Shown: positions 42,477 to 52,008 of the stretch, one piece after another
Layout of the letters: the number at the start of each line of letters is the position of its first letter
Position numbering within the stretch: position 1 is the stretch's first letter
Assembly: GCA_900537185.1 (NCBI GenBank)
Contig: LS999828.1
Coordinates: forward strand, 374,706-438,705
DNA length: 64,000 nt
Source: Cytophagales bacterium Alg240-R148
GTDB taxonomy: Bacteria; Bacteroidota; Bacteroidia; Cytophagales; Cyclobacteriaceae
Reading direction: 5' to 3'
Program-made: the position numbers and the translations under genes
The notes under the pieces: model-generated
Database searches by the model: none
Told to the model about the DNA's origin: nothing
Seen by the model: only the letters and a program-made list of their open reading frames with translations

Positions 42477-44558
42477 TTATTTCTCTTCCTTAGCTGGCGC
42501 TTCAGAATCGTCCTCTTTTGAAGGAGCTTCTTCTGCAGGAGCCTCTGCTTTTGGAGTTGCTTCTGCCGCCGCTTCCTTTGCAGGAGCTTCTTCTTTGGCA
42601 GGAGCTTCTTCCTTTACAGGAGCTTCTTCTTTGGCAGGAGCTTCCGCAGCTGGAGCTGCCTCAGCAGGTGCCTCTTCTTTGGCTGCTGCTTTTGCAGGTT
42701 TTGCTGCCTTAGCAGGTTTTGCATCAGATCCAGACATTTTGTCTTTCAACGCGCTCAACGCTTCCAAGTCACCTAAAGTAGACATATCTCCATCCGCCGC
42801 TTTATCAGCAGTTTTGGCTTTAGTCTTTTTCTTTTTAACAGGTGCTACAGGTTTTTCAACTTCTTCGCTATAAGTAGATTTGTGCGACAATACAATGCGT
42901 TTGTCTTCTTTAGAGAATTCTAAAACAACAAAATCCAAAGATTCGCCAACATCCGCTTTCGCTCCGTCTTCTTTCACTGCATTTCTAAGTGCACAAAATC
43001 CTTCGATACCATATGGTAACTCCAATATTGCACCCTTGTCGTTCTTGCTAATGATAGTAGACTTATGAACTGAACCTATTGTAAACAAAGACTCAAAAGT
43101 ATCCCAAGGATTTTCTTCTAATTGTTTGTGTCCTAGTGCCAATCTTCTGTTGTCCACATCCAATTCTAACACTTGTACATCCAATTCTTCTCCAACCTTA
43201 ACAAACTCAGAAGGGTGTTTCACCTTTTTAGTCCAAGACAAGTCAGAAACGTGTACCAAACCATCAATACCTTCTTCTAATTCAATGAACAAACCAAAGT
43301 TAGTAAGGTTTCTTACTACTCCTTTATGTTTTGTACCAACTGCATACTTAGTCAATACATCCAATTTAGTCCAAGGATCTTCCGTTAATTGTTTGATGCC
43401 TAAAGACATCTTTCTTTCTTCTCTGTCGATTGTCAAAACAACTGCTTCCAAAGCATCTCCAATAGAGATGAAGTCCTGCGGGTTTCTCAAGTGCTGAGAC
43501 CAAGACATTTCAGAAACGTGAATTAATCCTTCCACTCCAGGTAAAATCTCTAAGAATGCACCGTAATCCGCAACATTCACAATTTTACCACCAACTTTAG
43601 ATCCAATTTCAATATCAGTAGGAAGAGAATCCCATGGGTGAGAAGTCAATTGCTTCATACCCAACGATATTCTTTTCTTATCTTCATCGAAATCCAATAC
43701 TACTACCTTAACTGTTTCGTCCAGTTTAAGTACTTCTTCAGGGTGGTTGATTCTACCCCATGAAATATCAGTAATGTGCAACAAACCATCTACACCACCC
43801 AAATCGATGAATACACCAAAGTTGGTCATGTTTTTGATTACACCTTCTAATACTTGTCCTTTTTCAAGGTTATTAAGAATTTCAGCTTTTTGAGCTTCTA
43901 GATCTTTTTCGATCAATACTTTGTGTGAAACAACAACGTTGTCGTTCGTGTAGTTGATTTTAACAACTTTCACTTCCATTTTCTTCCCTACAAATACATC
44001 AAAGTCTCTGATAGGTTTCACATCAATTTGAGATCCTGGTAAGAAAGCTTCTACTCCGTAGATATCAACGATCAATCCACCTTTAGTTCTTCTTTTTACC
44101 ATACCTTCGATAATAGAATCATTATCTAAAGCACCTTGGATTTGCTCCCAAGCTTTAACAATCTTCGCTTTTCTTCTAGACAAAATCAATTGTCCTTGCG
44201 CATTTTCTTGCTCTTCAATGTACACTTCAACTTCGTCACCTACTTTTAGGTCTTCTAAATCCCTAAATTCAGATGAAGAAACCATTCCATCAGATTTGAA
44301 ACCGATGTTCAAGATTACATCTCTGTCAGAAATACCTACAACGGTACCTTTAACAACTTCCTTTTCAGTAATTGTAGTTAGAGTATCCTCATATACTTTG
44401 GCCATTTCATCAATGTCCTTCTGAGCATATCCTTCTCCAAATCCTTTTGTTTCAATTGCATCCCAATCAAAATCAGCATCTGGTACCGTAGGAGCAACAT
44501 TTGCCTGTGCTTCTACAGATTCTACTTTTTCTTCTTTTTTTTCTTCAGCGTTCGCCAT
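42477..44558 (-). CDS. rpsA: 30S ribosomal protein S1
   Basis: The frame opens at 44606, but MANAEEKKEEKVESVEA at 44558 is the natural start. The 693-residue protein has six S1/OB repeats with typical lines such as GGLIVDIYGVEAFLPGSQID, NFGVFIDLGGVDGLLHITDI, DYGAFLEILPGVEGLIHVSE and NFGLFIELEEGIDGLVHVSD. S1 brings mRNA to the 30S subunit, which matters in Bacteroidota where Shine-Dalgarno sites are weak. About 90 C-terminal residues are low-complexity Ala/Glu/Pro/Lys (repeated APAKEEAP), probably disordered. A TAAATTTG -7 box lies 46 bases upstream. Confidence 0.94.
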   Translation of the reverse strand: MANAEEKKEEKVESVEAQANVAPTVPDADFDWDAIETKGFGEGYAQKDIDEMAKVYEDTLTTITEKEVVKGTVVGISDRDVILNIGFKSDGMVSSSEFRDLEDLKVGDEVEVYIEEQENAQGQLILSRRKAKIVKAWEQIQGALDNDSIIEGMVKRRTKGGLIVDIYGVEAFLPGSQIDVKPIRDFDVFVGKKMEVKVVKINYTNDNVVVSHKVLIEKDLEAQKAEILNNLEKGQVLEGVIKNMTNFGVFIDLGGVDGLLHITDISWGRINHPEEVLKLDETVKVVVLDFDEDKKRISLGMKQLTSHPWDSLPTDIEIGSKVGGKIVNVADYGAFLEILPGVEGLIHVSEMSWSQHLRNPQDFISIGDALEAVVLTIDREERKMSLGIKQLTEDPWTKLDVLTKYAVGTKHKGVVRNLTNFGLFIELEEGIDGLVHVSDLSWTKKVKHPSEFVKVGEELDVQVLELDVDNRRLALGHKQLEENPWDTFESLFTIGSVHKSTIISKNDKGAILELPYGIEGFCALRNAVKEDGAKADVGESLDFVVLEFSKEDKRIVLSHKSTYSEEVEKPVAPVKKKKTKAKTADKAADGDMSTLGDLEALSALKDKMSGSDAKPAKAAKPAKAAAKEEAPAEAAPAAEAPAKEEAPVKEEAPAKEEAPAKEAAAEATPKAEAPAEEAPSKEDDSEAPAKEEK

Positions 44559-44603
44559 AATAATACACCCTGTTTTACATGCACCTGCCGGGTAGTTCAG
44601 GCA

Positions 44604-44611
44604 CAAATTTA
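44604..44611 (-). promoter_or_regulatory. -7 box (TAAATTTG) upstream of rpsA
   Basis: An exact TAnnTTTG match on the minus strand, 45 bases before the chosen rpsA start. It supports that start, since the upstream alternative at 44606 would overlap the promoter. Confidence 0.45.
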
Positions 44612-44739
44612 ATGATCAATTTATTAAACCGGCCTTATCCTTTCAAAAACCGGAGCGCAAAAATACCAATAAAAAGCGATATTTAATATAAGGAATGGAA
44701 ATAATTGCTTCTTTTTTTATTTCTAACTGTGATTTCTAT

Positions 44740-44747
44740 TAATTTTG
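44740..44747 (+). promoter_or_regulatory. -7 box (TAATTTTG) almost touching the rlmD start
   Basis: An exact TAnnTTTG match ends 4 bases before the ATG at 44752. If used, transcription would begin at or very near the start codon, giving a leaderless mRNA. No -33 TTG at standard spacing. Confidence 0.4.
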
Positions 44748-44751
44748 CCGG

Positions 44752-46152
44752 ATGAGAAGAAAAAAGCTGGGCATATTAAACAACATCACCATTGAAAAAG
44801 GGGTGGCAGAAGGGAAGTGCATGACCAGGCACGAAGACAAAGTGATTTTCATTGAAGGTGGTGCGCCAGGAGATGTAGTGGACATTCAGTTGACAAAAAA
44901 CAAGAAAAGCTTCATGGAGGGCAGGGTAATAAACCTGATTGAACCTTCTCCGATAAGACAAGAGCCTTTTTGTTCCTATTTTGGCACCTGCGGTGGATGC
45001 AAATGGCAACACATTCAGTACCAAGAACAACTCCAATTGAAAGCACAGCAAGTAGAAGATAGTTTGGTTCGCATTGGCAAAGTGGATATCCAACAGTCCA
45101 ATGAAATTATAGCAGCTCCTCAAACGGATTATTACAGAAACAAATTGGAGTTCACTTTTTCTAACAACAGATGGGTAACAAAAGAAGAAATTGATTCGGG
45201 TGCACCTTTAGACCGAGATGCCTTAGGCTTTCACATACCAAAGCGTTTCGATAAAATATTGGACGTAGAACATTGCCATTTACAAGGCAATATTTCAAAC
45301 GAGATTCGGAATGGATTAAGAGGGTTTGCCAAAAACAACAGCCTCACTTTTTATGATATAAAGGGCCATGTTGGCCTGTTGCGCAATGTAGTTATTCGAA
45401 CCAGCTCTTTAAACGAGGTGATGGTTATCGTTCAGTTTGGCGAAGACCTGCCAGATCAAATAAAGCAAGTTATGGACTACCTGCAAAAAACATTTGAAGG
45501 CATCACTTCTCTAAATTACATTGTAAACCTAAAAATGAACGACTCTTATGCCGACCAAGAGGTGATTCATTACAACGGGGCTACATTTATCCAAGAAAAA
45601 ATGGAGGAACTCACCTTCAGAGTTGGTCCTAAATCTTTTTTTCAAACCAACAGCGAACAAGCCGTTGTATTGTACCAAAAAGCAAAAGAATTGGCCAACA
45701 TCCAACCCAGCGATGTGGTGTATGACCTCTATACAGGTACTGGAACCATTGCCAACTTTGTTGCGCGCGACGCCAAAAAAGTTATTGGAATTGAATATGT
45801 AGAAGAGGCCATACAAGATGCACATGTTAATTCTGAAATCAACGGAATCAACAATACGTCCTTTTTTGCAGGGGATATGAAAGACGTTTTAAACGCTGAT
45901 TTCATCCGAACACATGGCCAACCCAATGTAATTATTACCGACCCGCCGAGGGCTGGCATGCACCAAGATGTTGTGGATGTACTATTAAAAGCTGCACCCG
46001 AAAGAATTGTTTATGTTAGTTGCAACCCAGCCACACAAGCGCGGGACCTTCAACTATTGTCCGAACAATATTCGGTTAAAATATCACAACCGGTAGACAT
46101 GTTTCCGCATACGCACCATGTCGAAAACATCACTTTACTCATAAAAAAATAA
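44752..46152 (+). CDS. rlmD: 23S rRNA (uracil-5-)-methyltransferase RlmD/RumA-like
   Basis: The 466-residue enzyme has a TRAM-like N-terminal part, an iron–sulfur cluster motif CSYFGTCGGCKWQH (Cys74, Cys80, Cys83) with a likely fourth ligand in VEHCHL (Cys175), the SAM motif VYDLYTGTGTIA, and DPPRAGM plus the catalytic-cysteine segment YVSCNPATQARDL (about residue 424). It makes 5-methyluridine in 23S rRNA; assignment to RlmD rather than RlmC or TrmA-like relatives rests on the cluster. The next gene follows after one base. Confidence 0.88.
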   Translation: MRRKKLGILNNITIEKGVAEGKCMTRHEDKVIFIEGGAPGDVVDIQLTKNKKSFMEGRVINLIEPSPIRQEPFCSYFGTCGGCKWQHIQYQEQLQLKAQQVEDSLVRIGKVDIQQSNEIIAAPQTDYYRNKLEFTFSNNRWVTKEEIDSGAPLDRDALGFHIPKRFDKILDVEHCHLQGNISNEIRNGLRGFAKNNSLTFYDIKGHVGLLRNVVIRTSSLNEVMVIVQFGEDLPDQIKQVMDYLQKTFEGITSLNYIVNLKMNDSYADQEVIHYNGATFIQEKMEELTFRVGPKSFFQTNSEQAVVLYQKAKELANIQPSDVVYDLYTGTGTIANFVARDAKKVIGIEYVEEAIQDAHVNSEINGINNTSFFAGDMKDVLNADFIRTHGQPNVIITDPPRAGMHQDVVDVLLKAAPERIVYVSCNPATQARDLQLLSEQYSVKISQPVDMFPHTHHVENITLLIKK

Positions 46153-46153
46153 G

Positions 46154-46525
46154 ATGCAAAACGATCCTGAATTGAACGGAAAATACCTTGGTTCTATATC
46201 CGCTGATTTTGTAAAAGTAGCTGAAAATTTAAAAGAAGCTTCTTATCAAATTAGGAGTAGAAAATTTTCTGAATACCCCATATTTATACTGGCCAAAGAA
46301 GAGGTGCCATTGGGGCAAATGTTAATAAGCAAAGTCGATTTAACAGAATTAGAATGGAATTATAAAGTGACTTATATTGACGAGTTTGTACAACGGAACA
46401 TCATTGAAGCAGAAAAAAAACAACAATTTGTTGATGCTTATAAGGACCCCGATGAATTTTGTTGTTTGTTTATAATAGACAATGAGTTTCAAAACTTTCT
46501 TTTCATACCATACCCAATTGACTAA
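46154..46525 (+). CDS. Conserved small protein of unknown function downstream of rlmD
   Basis: The 123-residue cytoplasmic-looking protein (LGSISADFVKVAENLKEASY, SEYPIFILAKEEVPLGQMLI, DPDEFCCLFIIDNEFQNFLF) has an alpha/beta composition. I recognise no named domain. One base separates it from rlmD, so they share an mRNA. Confidence 0.65.
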   Translation: MQNDPELNGKYLGSISADFVKVAENLKEASYQIRSRKFSEYPIFILAKEEVPLGQMLISKVDLTELEWNYKVTYIDEFVQRNIIEAEKKQQFVDAYKDPDEFCCLFIIDNEFQNFLFIPYPID

Positions 46526-46622
46526 ATAAACAGCATTACTTCTATTAGATGTAAGAATAGAGAGGTGTTTCAATATTTTTTGCAATTAATTTAATGCAAC
46601 TTCAACTCCACCCGATCCTCTA

Positions 46623-49600
46623 ATGAAGTATTGCAAGAACATATTGATTACTCTATTTATCCTTTTCACCTGTGTAAGATTAGATGCGCAGGTTAAAGAT
46701 AAATACGATTTTTACTTCAATAAGCAAGAATTACATACGGGAAAAGCCCTTATTAAAATCAATGATTTATGCTCTGATGATTACGGAACTCTTTGGATAA
46801 CCACCAACAGGGGTATTTACTGGTACGACGGGCATGAATTTGAGTTTATTGACAACAATTCTCAGTTTATCACCGGTTTAACAGAATCCAGCTACCACTT
46901 AATAGAGAATATTGGTCAAGGAGAAATGATGTTGTGCAGCCAGTCTGGATCTGTTTTTATATTTGATTATAAGGAACAAAAATTCTCAAAACTCAACTTT
47001 GAACAAAAAAACAAAGAAAAAATAAAAAAATTGGGTCGTTACTGGGATGGTAGATACTTCATTCACGCAGATAATAAGCTCTATTTATACAACCAAGAAA
47101 GTCAAGTATTTGAGCCTTCGGATGTAATATCCAGCATTTATGCCAATAATAACTCAACGATACTTACAAAAAAGGACCTTCTCTTACTTCATTACAAGAA
47201 CAATCAAAAAAGCCTTTTACTCCCAACGGAGCTTTCGAATACCCCACTCATTAATGCCTTTTTGGAGCAAGATACCCTCTACCTATGTACTGCTAATCGC
47301 GGTATTTGGAAGTATTCTATGATGGAAGACATTTTCTCTCAACACTCTCCTTCAATTCGAGGAGTTACTGAAATAAAAAAAGATGCCGACAATAATTTTT
47401 GGATGAGCCTTGGCAAACAGGGCGTAGCAATGTTTTCTCAGGCCAAAAAACTAACCTACATCCAACAAAAATTTGGTTTTAAAGGCAGCCTTTCGAGCAA
47501 CAACATCAACTCCATCCATATTGACAGTTACAATACGGTTGCCCTTGCAGGGCTAAACGAGTTGAATTTTTACCACCCCAACAAAAGAAAATTCAAACAT
47601 TTATTCCACAATCCTTACGATAGTAAAACCATAAGTGATTCGTTTATTAGAGGGATATACAAAGACCAAGACAGTTTGCTCTGGATTGGCACTAACAATG
47701 GAGACATTACCATTCTGGACAAAAATTTAAAGATATTAAAAACTTTGAAACCCCGAATAGGCAATAATTCGAAAACTACTGCTTTTGATTTCCACCGGTT
47801 GGACTCCTCGAATATGCTCATGGCTACAAGTGCCGGCCTGTTGTTGCGGAATGAAAAAAACAAACGATACAAGACGATTAGAGTAGCAGGTAAAAGCAAC
47901 AGACAAACGATTAGAACTCGGCAAATAGTTGAATATAGTCCCAATTTGCTTTTTGTAGCTAGCAACCAAGGGCTTATCAAATTAGAATCCGACTCTCTAA
48001 AAGCCTCCCTACTCCACAATCCAAATAAAGAAACCACCGATGTTAACGTCAAAACCATCTACCTCGACCCTGTGGATAGCAACCTTTGGGTAGGAACCAA
48101 CAACAGCATTGAATATTTTGATGTACGACTTAATCGATTCACCAAAAGCATCGCTTACGTTACCGAAGAACAAAAAAATGTGGACATCAACTTTATGGTT
48201 TTGAGCATTCAAAGAACTGGCAACACGCTGTGGGTGGGTACTTTCAATTTGGGGTTGTTAAAGATTAATATTGTTACAAATGAATTGAACTTCATAACTA
48301 CCAATGATGGTCTTCCAAACAACGTGGTTTATTCCACGCTTTCAGATGGCGAAAATATTTGGATGGGAACCAACGATGGGCTTTCTAAAATGCATATAAA
48401 AACAGGTCGTTTATCTAATTTCACTTATGAAGACGGCGTCCAAGGGCCAGAATTTAACCGCTTGGCTTTTGATCAAGATGACCAACATATATTTATTGGT
48501 GGAACCGATGGGCTCAACATTATCCACACCCAGCAACCGCCTGTTGTTAAAAAACCAGAACAGCTTCACATCAACAAAGTGTCCATTTTTAACAAGTTCA
48601 ATGACGAGTCGAATCAAAACATTAAATACCTAACTTCGGGTTCTTCCAAACTCAACACCCAATACGACGAAAATTATTTAAAAATCAACTTCTCATCTAA
48701 TAATTTGCAAAGATCCAATTCCACTCCTTACTATTATCAACTAGAAGGTTTTGATGGAGACTGGGTTAAAACCACCGACAATTTTGTTTTTTATCCGAAT
48801 TTGTCGCCAGGTGAATACATTTTTAACGTATCCAACTCCATTAACGGTGCAGATGCTGCTCAATTGACGATTGTAATCGAAACCCCATTCTGGAAAACAA
48901 CCTTATTTTATATACTTTTTATTGCCACCATTCTATCGGCTATCTCTGTTGTCGTTTACTTAAAATACAAAAGAGACCGGCAACTCAAGCTTTTTTTAAA
49001 AAATGAAATAGACCGCAGAACCCACGAACTCAATTCTTCTAAAAATGAATTGGAGTCTTTAAACAGGAAGAAGGACATATTGTTTTCGATTTTATCACAT
49101 GATTTAAGATCTCCGCTCAATTCTTTAAAAGGTTTTTTGGATATTCTTATAAGGTCTTATGGGGTAATGAATGAACAGGAGGTCAAACACCATGCTTCCA
49201 AAATCAGTGATTCCATTAACAATTCGTTGGACCTAATTGAAAACACCTTAAACTGGTCCGTTTCTGAAATGGGGAACTTAAAATTCAATCCATCCAAAAT
49301 AAATGTCAATCAGTTAATCAACCAAGCAATTGAATTGTACAAGTTGGTAGCAGAAAACAAAAGTATCCAAATTGTTAAAAACTACGACGAAATATTTTTT
49401 GTCAATGCCGATGAAAACACCCTATTAATCGTTTTACGGAACCTGCTTTCCAACGCCATAAAATTTACAGAACCTGAAAAGGAAGTATCTATCACAATTA
49501 CGGAAGTGGACACTACCATCCTGATTAGTTTTAAAGATGCCGGTTCAGGGGTAGACCCAACTATTCTAGATGATTTACACAACATTGATGCAAACAACGT

Positions 49601-49820
49601 TAAAAGAGGCACCAACAATGAAAAAGGAACAGGGTTAGGTCTTGTGCTGTGTTCGCAATTCATTCAATTGAACAACGGCGCCATCTGGGTCAATCCCAAA
49701 TATAAAAAAGGTGCCGAATTCATTATTTCTTTGCCCAAATACGACGAATCGCAACCCGTTACTTCCAGCTCCATCCCAGACCCCAAATTCAGTAAAGTGG
49801 GTGCCATATCACTTTTTTAG
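46623..49820 (+). CDS. Two-component sensor histidine kinase with Reg_prop propeller and Y_Y_Y domain
   Basis: The 1065-residue protein has a signal peptide (about 1–22), a periplasmic beta-propeller of Reg_prop-type repeats (GTLWITTNRGIYWYDG, SLLWIGTNNGDITILD, LPNNVVYSTLSDGENIWMGT), a Y_Y_Y domain (about 675–750, YYYQLEGFDGDWVKT), one membrane segment (about 760–780) and a cytoplasmic kinase: HisKA (SILSHDLRSPLNSLK, His about 827), N-box NLLSNAIKFT and G-box GTGLGLVL. It has no receiver or DNA-binding domain, unlike hybrid one-protein HTCS regulators, so it needs a separate response regulator that is not nearby. It overlaps the convergent thiL by 12 bases. Confidence 0.88.
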   Translation: MKYCKNILITLFILFTCVRLDAQVKDKYDFYFNKQELHTGKALIKINDLCSDDYGTLWITTNRGIYWYDGHEFEFIDNNSQFITGLTESSYHLIENIGQGEMMLCSQSGSVFIFDYKEQKFSKLNFEQKNKEKIKKLGRYWDGRYFIHADNKLYLYNQESQVFEPSDVISSIYANNNSTILTKKDLLLLHYKNNQKSLLLPTELSNTPLINAFLEQDTLYLCTANRGIWKYSMMEDIFSQHSPSIRGVTEIKKDADNNFWMSLGKQGVAMFSQAKKLTYIQQKFGFKGSLSSNNINSIHIDSYNTVALAGLNELNFYHPNKRKFKHLFHNPYDSKTISDSFIRGIYKDQDSLLWIGTNNGDITILDKNLKILKTLKPRIGNNSKTTAFDFHRLDSSNMLMATSAGLLLRNEKNKRYKTIRVAGKSNRQTIRTRQIVEYSPNLLFVASNQGLIKLESDSLKASLLHNPNKETTDVNVKTIYLDPVDSNLWVGTNNSIEYFDVRLNRFTKSIAYVTEEQKNVDINFMVLSIQRTGNTLWVGTFNLGLLKINIVTNELNFITTNDGLPNNVVYSTLSDGENIWMGTNDGLSKMHIKTGRLSNFTYEDGVQGPEFNRLAFDQDDQHIFIGGTDGLNIIHTQQPPVVKKPEQLHINKVSIFNKFNDESNQNIKYLTSGSSKLNTQYDENYLKINFSSNNLQRSNSTPYYYQLEGFDGDWVKTTDNFVFYPNLSPGEYIFNVSNSINGADAAQLTIVIETPFWKTTLFYILFIATILSAISVVVYLKYKRDRQLKLFLKNEIDRRTHELNSSKNELESLNRKKDILFSILSHDLRSPLNSLKGFLDILIRSYGVMNEQEVKHHASKISDSINNSLDLIENTLNWSVSEMGNLKFNPSKINVNQLINQAIELYKLVAENKSIQIVKNYDEIFFVNADENTLLIVLRNLLSNAIKFTEPEKEVSITITEVDTTILISFKDAGSGVDPTILDDLHNIDANNVKRGTNNEKGTGLGLVLCSQFIQLNNGAIWVNPKYKKGAEFIISLPKYDESQPVTSSSIPDPKFSKVGAISLF

Positions 49821-50843
49821 GTGGTTCCAACCTTGGGCCTCAATTTCGACAACATTGCCTCCTCTTGTAACCAATTTACTTTTGGCATTTGCCTCTCCAA
49901 CATACCCAATAAAGCTTATGTCCGCAACATTCTTTAAAGCATCGTGGTCTTTTTGGTTGATGGTAAAAAGTAATTCATAGTCTTCGCCTCCATTCATCGC
50001 ACAAGTAATTGGATCTACTCCAAATTCAACAGCGGTTTCATAAGTTTCTTTTTCGTAAGGGATTTTGTCTTCATACACCACCAACCCATGGCCATTTTCC
50101 TCTTCTAAATGCAAGACCTCAGAACCCAATCCGTCGGATACATCAATCATGGAAGTGGGTACAATAGCACGTTCTTTTAATTCATGGACGATGTCCATTC
50201 TGGCTTTTGGTTTTAATTGGCGTTCAATCAAATATTGGTACTCCTCCAATTTGGGTTGCATGTCGGGGTTTGTTTTGTAAACTTCTTTTTCTCTGGCCAA
50301 TACCTGAAGCCCTAAATAGGCAGCACCAAAATCCCCAGTTGCACAAACAATATCTCCTTTGCTACAGCCCTTTCTTCGGACCAAGTCTTGCTCTCCAACC
50401 TCGCCAATAATAGTAATAGACACAACCAACCCGGCATTGCTTGCCGAAGTATCGCCACCTATTAAATCCACTTTGTATTCGGCACAAGCACTTTTAATCC
50501 CAGCATACAACGCCTCAACTGCTTCCACACTAAATCTATTGCTCAATGCAATAGAAACTGTGATTTGTTTGGGAATGGCATTCATTGCTGCAACATCCGA
50601 AACATTCACTGCAACTGCTTTGAAACCCAAATGTTGCAATGGCACATAGGCCAAGTCAAAATGAACTCCCTCTACCAATAAATCAGTTGAAACAACCTGG
50701 GTTTTTTGTTCCGATCGTATTACTGCCGCATCATCTCCTATACCCAATACGGAACTTTTGTTGTTCAACTCAAATGTCTTCGTTACTCTTTTGATCAGTC
50801 CAAACTCCCCTAAATCAGCTATTTCCGTTCTATTTTCACTCAT
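49809..50843 (-). CDS. thiL: Thiamine-monophosphate kinase
   Basis: The 344-residue enzyme matches ThiL: LGIGDDAAVI, STDLLVEGVHFDL, GFKAVAVNVSDVAAMNA, GGDTSAS, MIDVSDGLGSEVLHL and AMNGGEDYELLFTI. It phosphorylates thiamine monophosphate to the active diphosphate, using ATP. Its 3' end overlaps the convergent sensor-kinase gene by 12 bases. No other thiamine gene is near. Confidence 0.92.
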   Translation of the reverse strand: MSENRTEIADLGEFGLIKRVTKTFELNNKSSVLGIGDDAAVIRSEQKTQVVSTDLLVEGVHFDLAYVPLQHLGFKAVAVNVSDVAAMNAIPKQITVSIALSNRFSVEAVEALYAGIKSACAEYKVDLIGGDTSASNAGLVVSITIIGEVGEQDLVRRKGCSKGDIVCATGDFGAAYLGLQVLAREKEVYKTNPDMQPKLEEYQYLIERQLKPKARMDIVHELKERAIVPTSMIDVSDGLGSEVLHLEEENGHGLVVYEDKIPYEKETYETAVEFGVDPITCAMNGGEDYELLFTINQKDHDALKNVADISFIGYVGEANAKSKLVTRGGNVVEIEAQGWNHLKK

Positions 50844-50939
50844 TTTTTACATTTTAACGATTTCTAAAGCGCTCTACCGAACAAAGTTATAAGAAAGTAC
50901 AATTAATTTTTAGATTTGAAGGAGTTAAATTAAAGTCCA

Positions 50940-51104
50940 ATGAAATATTTAAAATTAATTCTTGCGTTAGCCCCTTTCTTGCTTTTCATGAGCGCTTGTG
51001 GCCCTAAACCTGCCTATAAAACAAAAGCAGGTAAGAAAAAACTCAAATACTACAACTCGGTTCAATTCCAAGGGAGACCATACAACGAAAACAAAAGACG
51101 CTAG
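50940..51104 (+). CDS. 54-residue small lipoprotein
   Basis: An ATG at 50940 opens a short frame that ends with TAG at 51102–51104. The first 20 residues form a lipoprotein signal (LALAPFLLFMSAC, lipidated Cys20) and the mature part is short and basic (KTKAGKKKLKYYNS, GRPYNENKRR). The clear lipobox makes chance unlikely. Its stop overlaps the 3' end of the convergent epimerase gene by four bases. Function unknown; it may be a small outer-membrane lipoprotein. Confidence 0.6.
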   Translation: MKYLKLILALAPFLLFMSACGPKPAYKTKAGKKKLKYYNSVQFQGRPYNENKRR

Positions 51105-51505
51105 TCAGCAATTTCCTGACAGAGTTCAATTAATACACCATGGGAAGATTTAGGGTGCACAAAACAAACCAATTTGTTGTCAGCACCCTTTTTAGGTTTT
51201 TCGTTCAGCACTACAAACCCTTCTCCTTTTAATCTTTCCATCTCAGAATAAATATCCTCTACATCAAAAGCTATGTGGTGGATTCCTTCCCCTTTCTTTT
51301 CTATAAATTTAGTAATTGGAGATGCATCTGCCGTCCCTTCCAATAGTTCTATTTTGCTTTCTCCCATATGAAAAAATAAGGTGTTGACCCCTTCTGAAGG
51401 AACCGCTTCTTCTTTGTAACTCTTCACCCCCAACAATTGCTCATATACAGCACCTGCTTCTTTTAAATTTTTCACAGCAATTCCAATGTGTTCTATCTTT
51501 TTCAT
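51101..51505 (-). CDS. mce: Methylmalonyl-CoA epimerase
   Basis: The 134-residue protein has the vicinal-oxygen-chelate fold pattern of the epimerase: MKKIEHIGIAVKNLKEA with the first metal His, GESKIELLEG, GEGIHHIAFDVEDI with a His pair, and SSHGVLIELCQ with the terminal Glu. It interconverts (2R)- and (2S)-methylmalonyl-CoA between propionyl-CoA carboxylase and methylmalonyl-CoA mutase. It appears monocistronic. Confidence 0.9.
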   Translation of the reverse strand: MKKIEHIGIAVKNLKEAGAVYEQLLGVKSYKEEAVPSEGVNTLFFHMGESKIELLEGTADASPITKFIEKKGEGIHHIAFDVEDIYSEMERLKGEGFVVLNEKPKKGADNKLVCFVHPKSSHGVLIELCQEIAD

Positions 51506-51681
51506 TCCATTCTTTATTAGATGATCAATTTTCTTTATGACTTCGCTTTTTATTTTAAACTTATTACATTTAGCTTTGACAATAATATGGAATGTAGCAA
51601 ATTTTTCCTCTTTGAAAGTCGATATGTTTGAACTTTTAAAATGAAGATTTGTTTATTTGAACAGAGCAAAGAAATTTTTAA

Positions 51682-52008
51682 ATGGTACAAATTACAGATA
51701 AAGCAAAAGACCAGGTTATCCAATTGAGGGATCAAGAAGGTAAATCTGGAGATTATAAAGTTCGTGTATCTGTTAAAGGAGGCGGTTGTTCCGGGTTAAT
51801 GTACGATCTATCCTTTGATGCAGAAGTAAAAGATACGGACGAAATTTTTGAAGACAGCGGTATTAAAATATTAGTGGATAAAAAAAGTATGCTATATTTA
51901 TTAGGCACTACTTTGGATTTTTCTGATGGTTTGAACGGCAAAGGTTTTCAATTTATTAATCCAAACGCATCCAGAACTTGCGGGTGTGGAGAAAGTTTTT
52001 CAGTTTAA
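51682..52008 (+). CDS. HesB/IscA-family iron–sulfur assembly protein
   Basis: The 108-residue A-type carrier has the three conserved cysteines in KGGGCSGLMYDL (Cys36) and RTCGCGESF (Cys100, Cys102). It delivers iron–sulfur clusters to target enzymes. Sequence alone does not separate IscA, SufA and ErpA. It is convergent with a ferredoxin-like gene, overlapping by four bases. Confidence 0.9.
   Translation: MVQITDKAKDQVIQLRDQEGKSGDYKVRVSVKGGGCSGLMYDLSFDAEVKDTDEIFEDSGIKILVDKKSMLYLLGTTLDFSDGLNGKGFQFINPNASRTCGCGESFSV

Noticed and set aside
42355-42873. 172-residue plus-strand frame opposite the S1 tail
   Set aside because: Its Ser/Ala/Gly-rich text is the antisense of the low-complexity S1 tail.
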